Shown here in pieces: positions 31,946 to 32,056 of a stretch of 32,056 bases of DNA. Where the stretch lies: positions 1 through 32,056 of the forward strand of contig SJRY01000078.1 in assembly GCA_011319805.1 (NCBI GenBank). Reading direction: 5' to 3'. Both the position numbers and the translations under genes were made by a program. The DNA is from Macrocybe gigantea (lineage: Eukaryota; Basidiomycota; Agaricomycetes; Agaricales; Callistosporiaceae). The stretch's first letter is position 1. The number at the start of each line of letters is the position of its first letter. The notes under the pieces are model-generated. The model saw only the letters and a list, made by a program, of their open reading frames with translations. It did no database searches and was not told the DNA's origin.

Positions 31946-32056
31946 AAGGATTGTGGAATTCAGCTTTGGTGCATTTCGGTTTTGATGTCGTGCCTTCGCA
32001 ATGTCATCATTGTTTTCTTGTATTTAGGAATCAGAAAATAAAAATAGAGATTTCAT

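Overview
The window looks like a piece of a filamentous basidiomycete genome, probably Agaricomycetes. Genes are split by many very short introns (about 49-80 nt, GT-AG with two GC-AG cases). The protein families are typical of mushrooms: DUF6533-type 7TM proteins in tandem, small thaumatin-like proteins, ricin-B-type lectins, an F-box protein and an HNH nuclease-like protein. I saw no rRNA, tRNA, CRISPR array or prokaryotic operon structure. Exon boundaries below were worked out by hand from splice signals, frame continuity and comparison of the paralogs inside the window.

Layout. 0.1-3.0 kb, + strand: an AAA+ ATPase locus whose ATPase half is clean but whose N-terminal half carries four single-base frameshifts and a stop. 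3.2-3.6 kb: a 351-bp MITE-like element with 29-bp terminal inverted repeats and a TA target duplication. 3.8-5.1 kb, +: an intact single-exon F-box protein. 6.0-8.1 kb, +: a 670-residue, two-exon, largely disordered protein. 9.3-10.0 kb, +: exon-like fragments of an unrecognised gene. 10.7-17.4 kb, +: three tandem DUF6533-like 7TM genes, each with the same 14-exon structure including a 10-nt micro-exon. Copy 1 is intact (312 aa); copies 2 and 3 carry splice-site, frameshift or stop lesions.

17.8-25.1 kb, - strand: four intact tandem genes for secreted proteins. Two encode a thaumatin-like domain fused to a ricin-type beta-trefoil lectin domain (309 and 305 aa). Two encode the lectin domain alone (154 aa each). 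All four share lectin exon structure and a TATAAAA box 50-100 bp upstream of the ATG. A decayed thaumatin exon lies between the two lectin-only genes. 25.1-27.9 kb holds no gene I can support. 27.9-30.1 kb, +: a second low-complexity protein, readable only across two single-base frameshifts. 30.7-31.9 kb, +: an HNH-nuclease-like gene with five exons and four single-base frameshifts.

How they relate: the secreted lectin/thaumatin cluster and the 7TM cluster are two adjacent, convergent local gene expansions. The lectin cluster probably works at the cell wall or outside the cell by binding glycans; that is inference from the domains. Ten of the eleven frameshifts I infer are single-base losses, and they fall in three genes only, so either those loci are decaying or the assembly has local deletion errors there.
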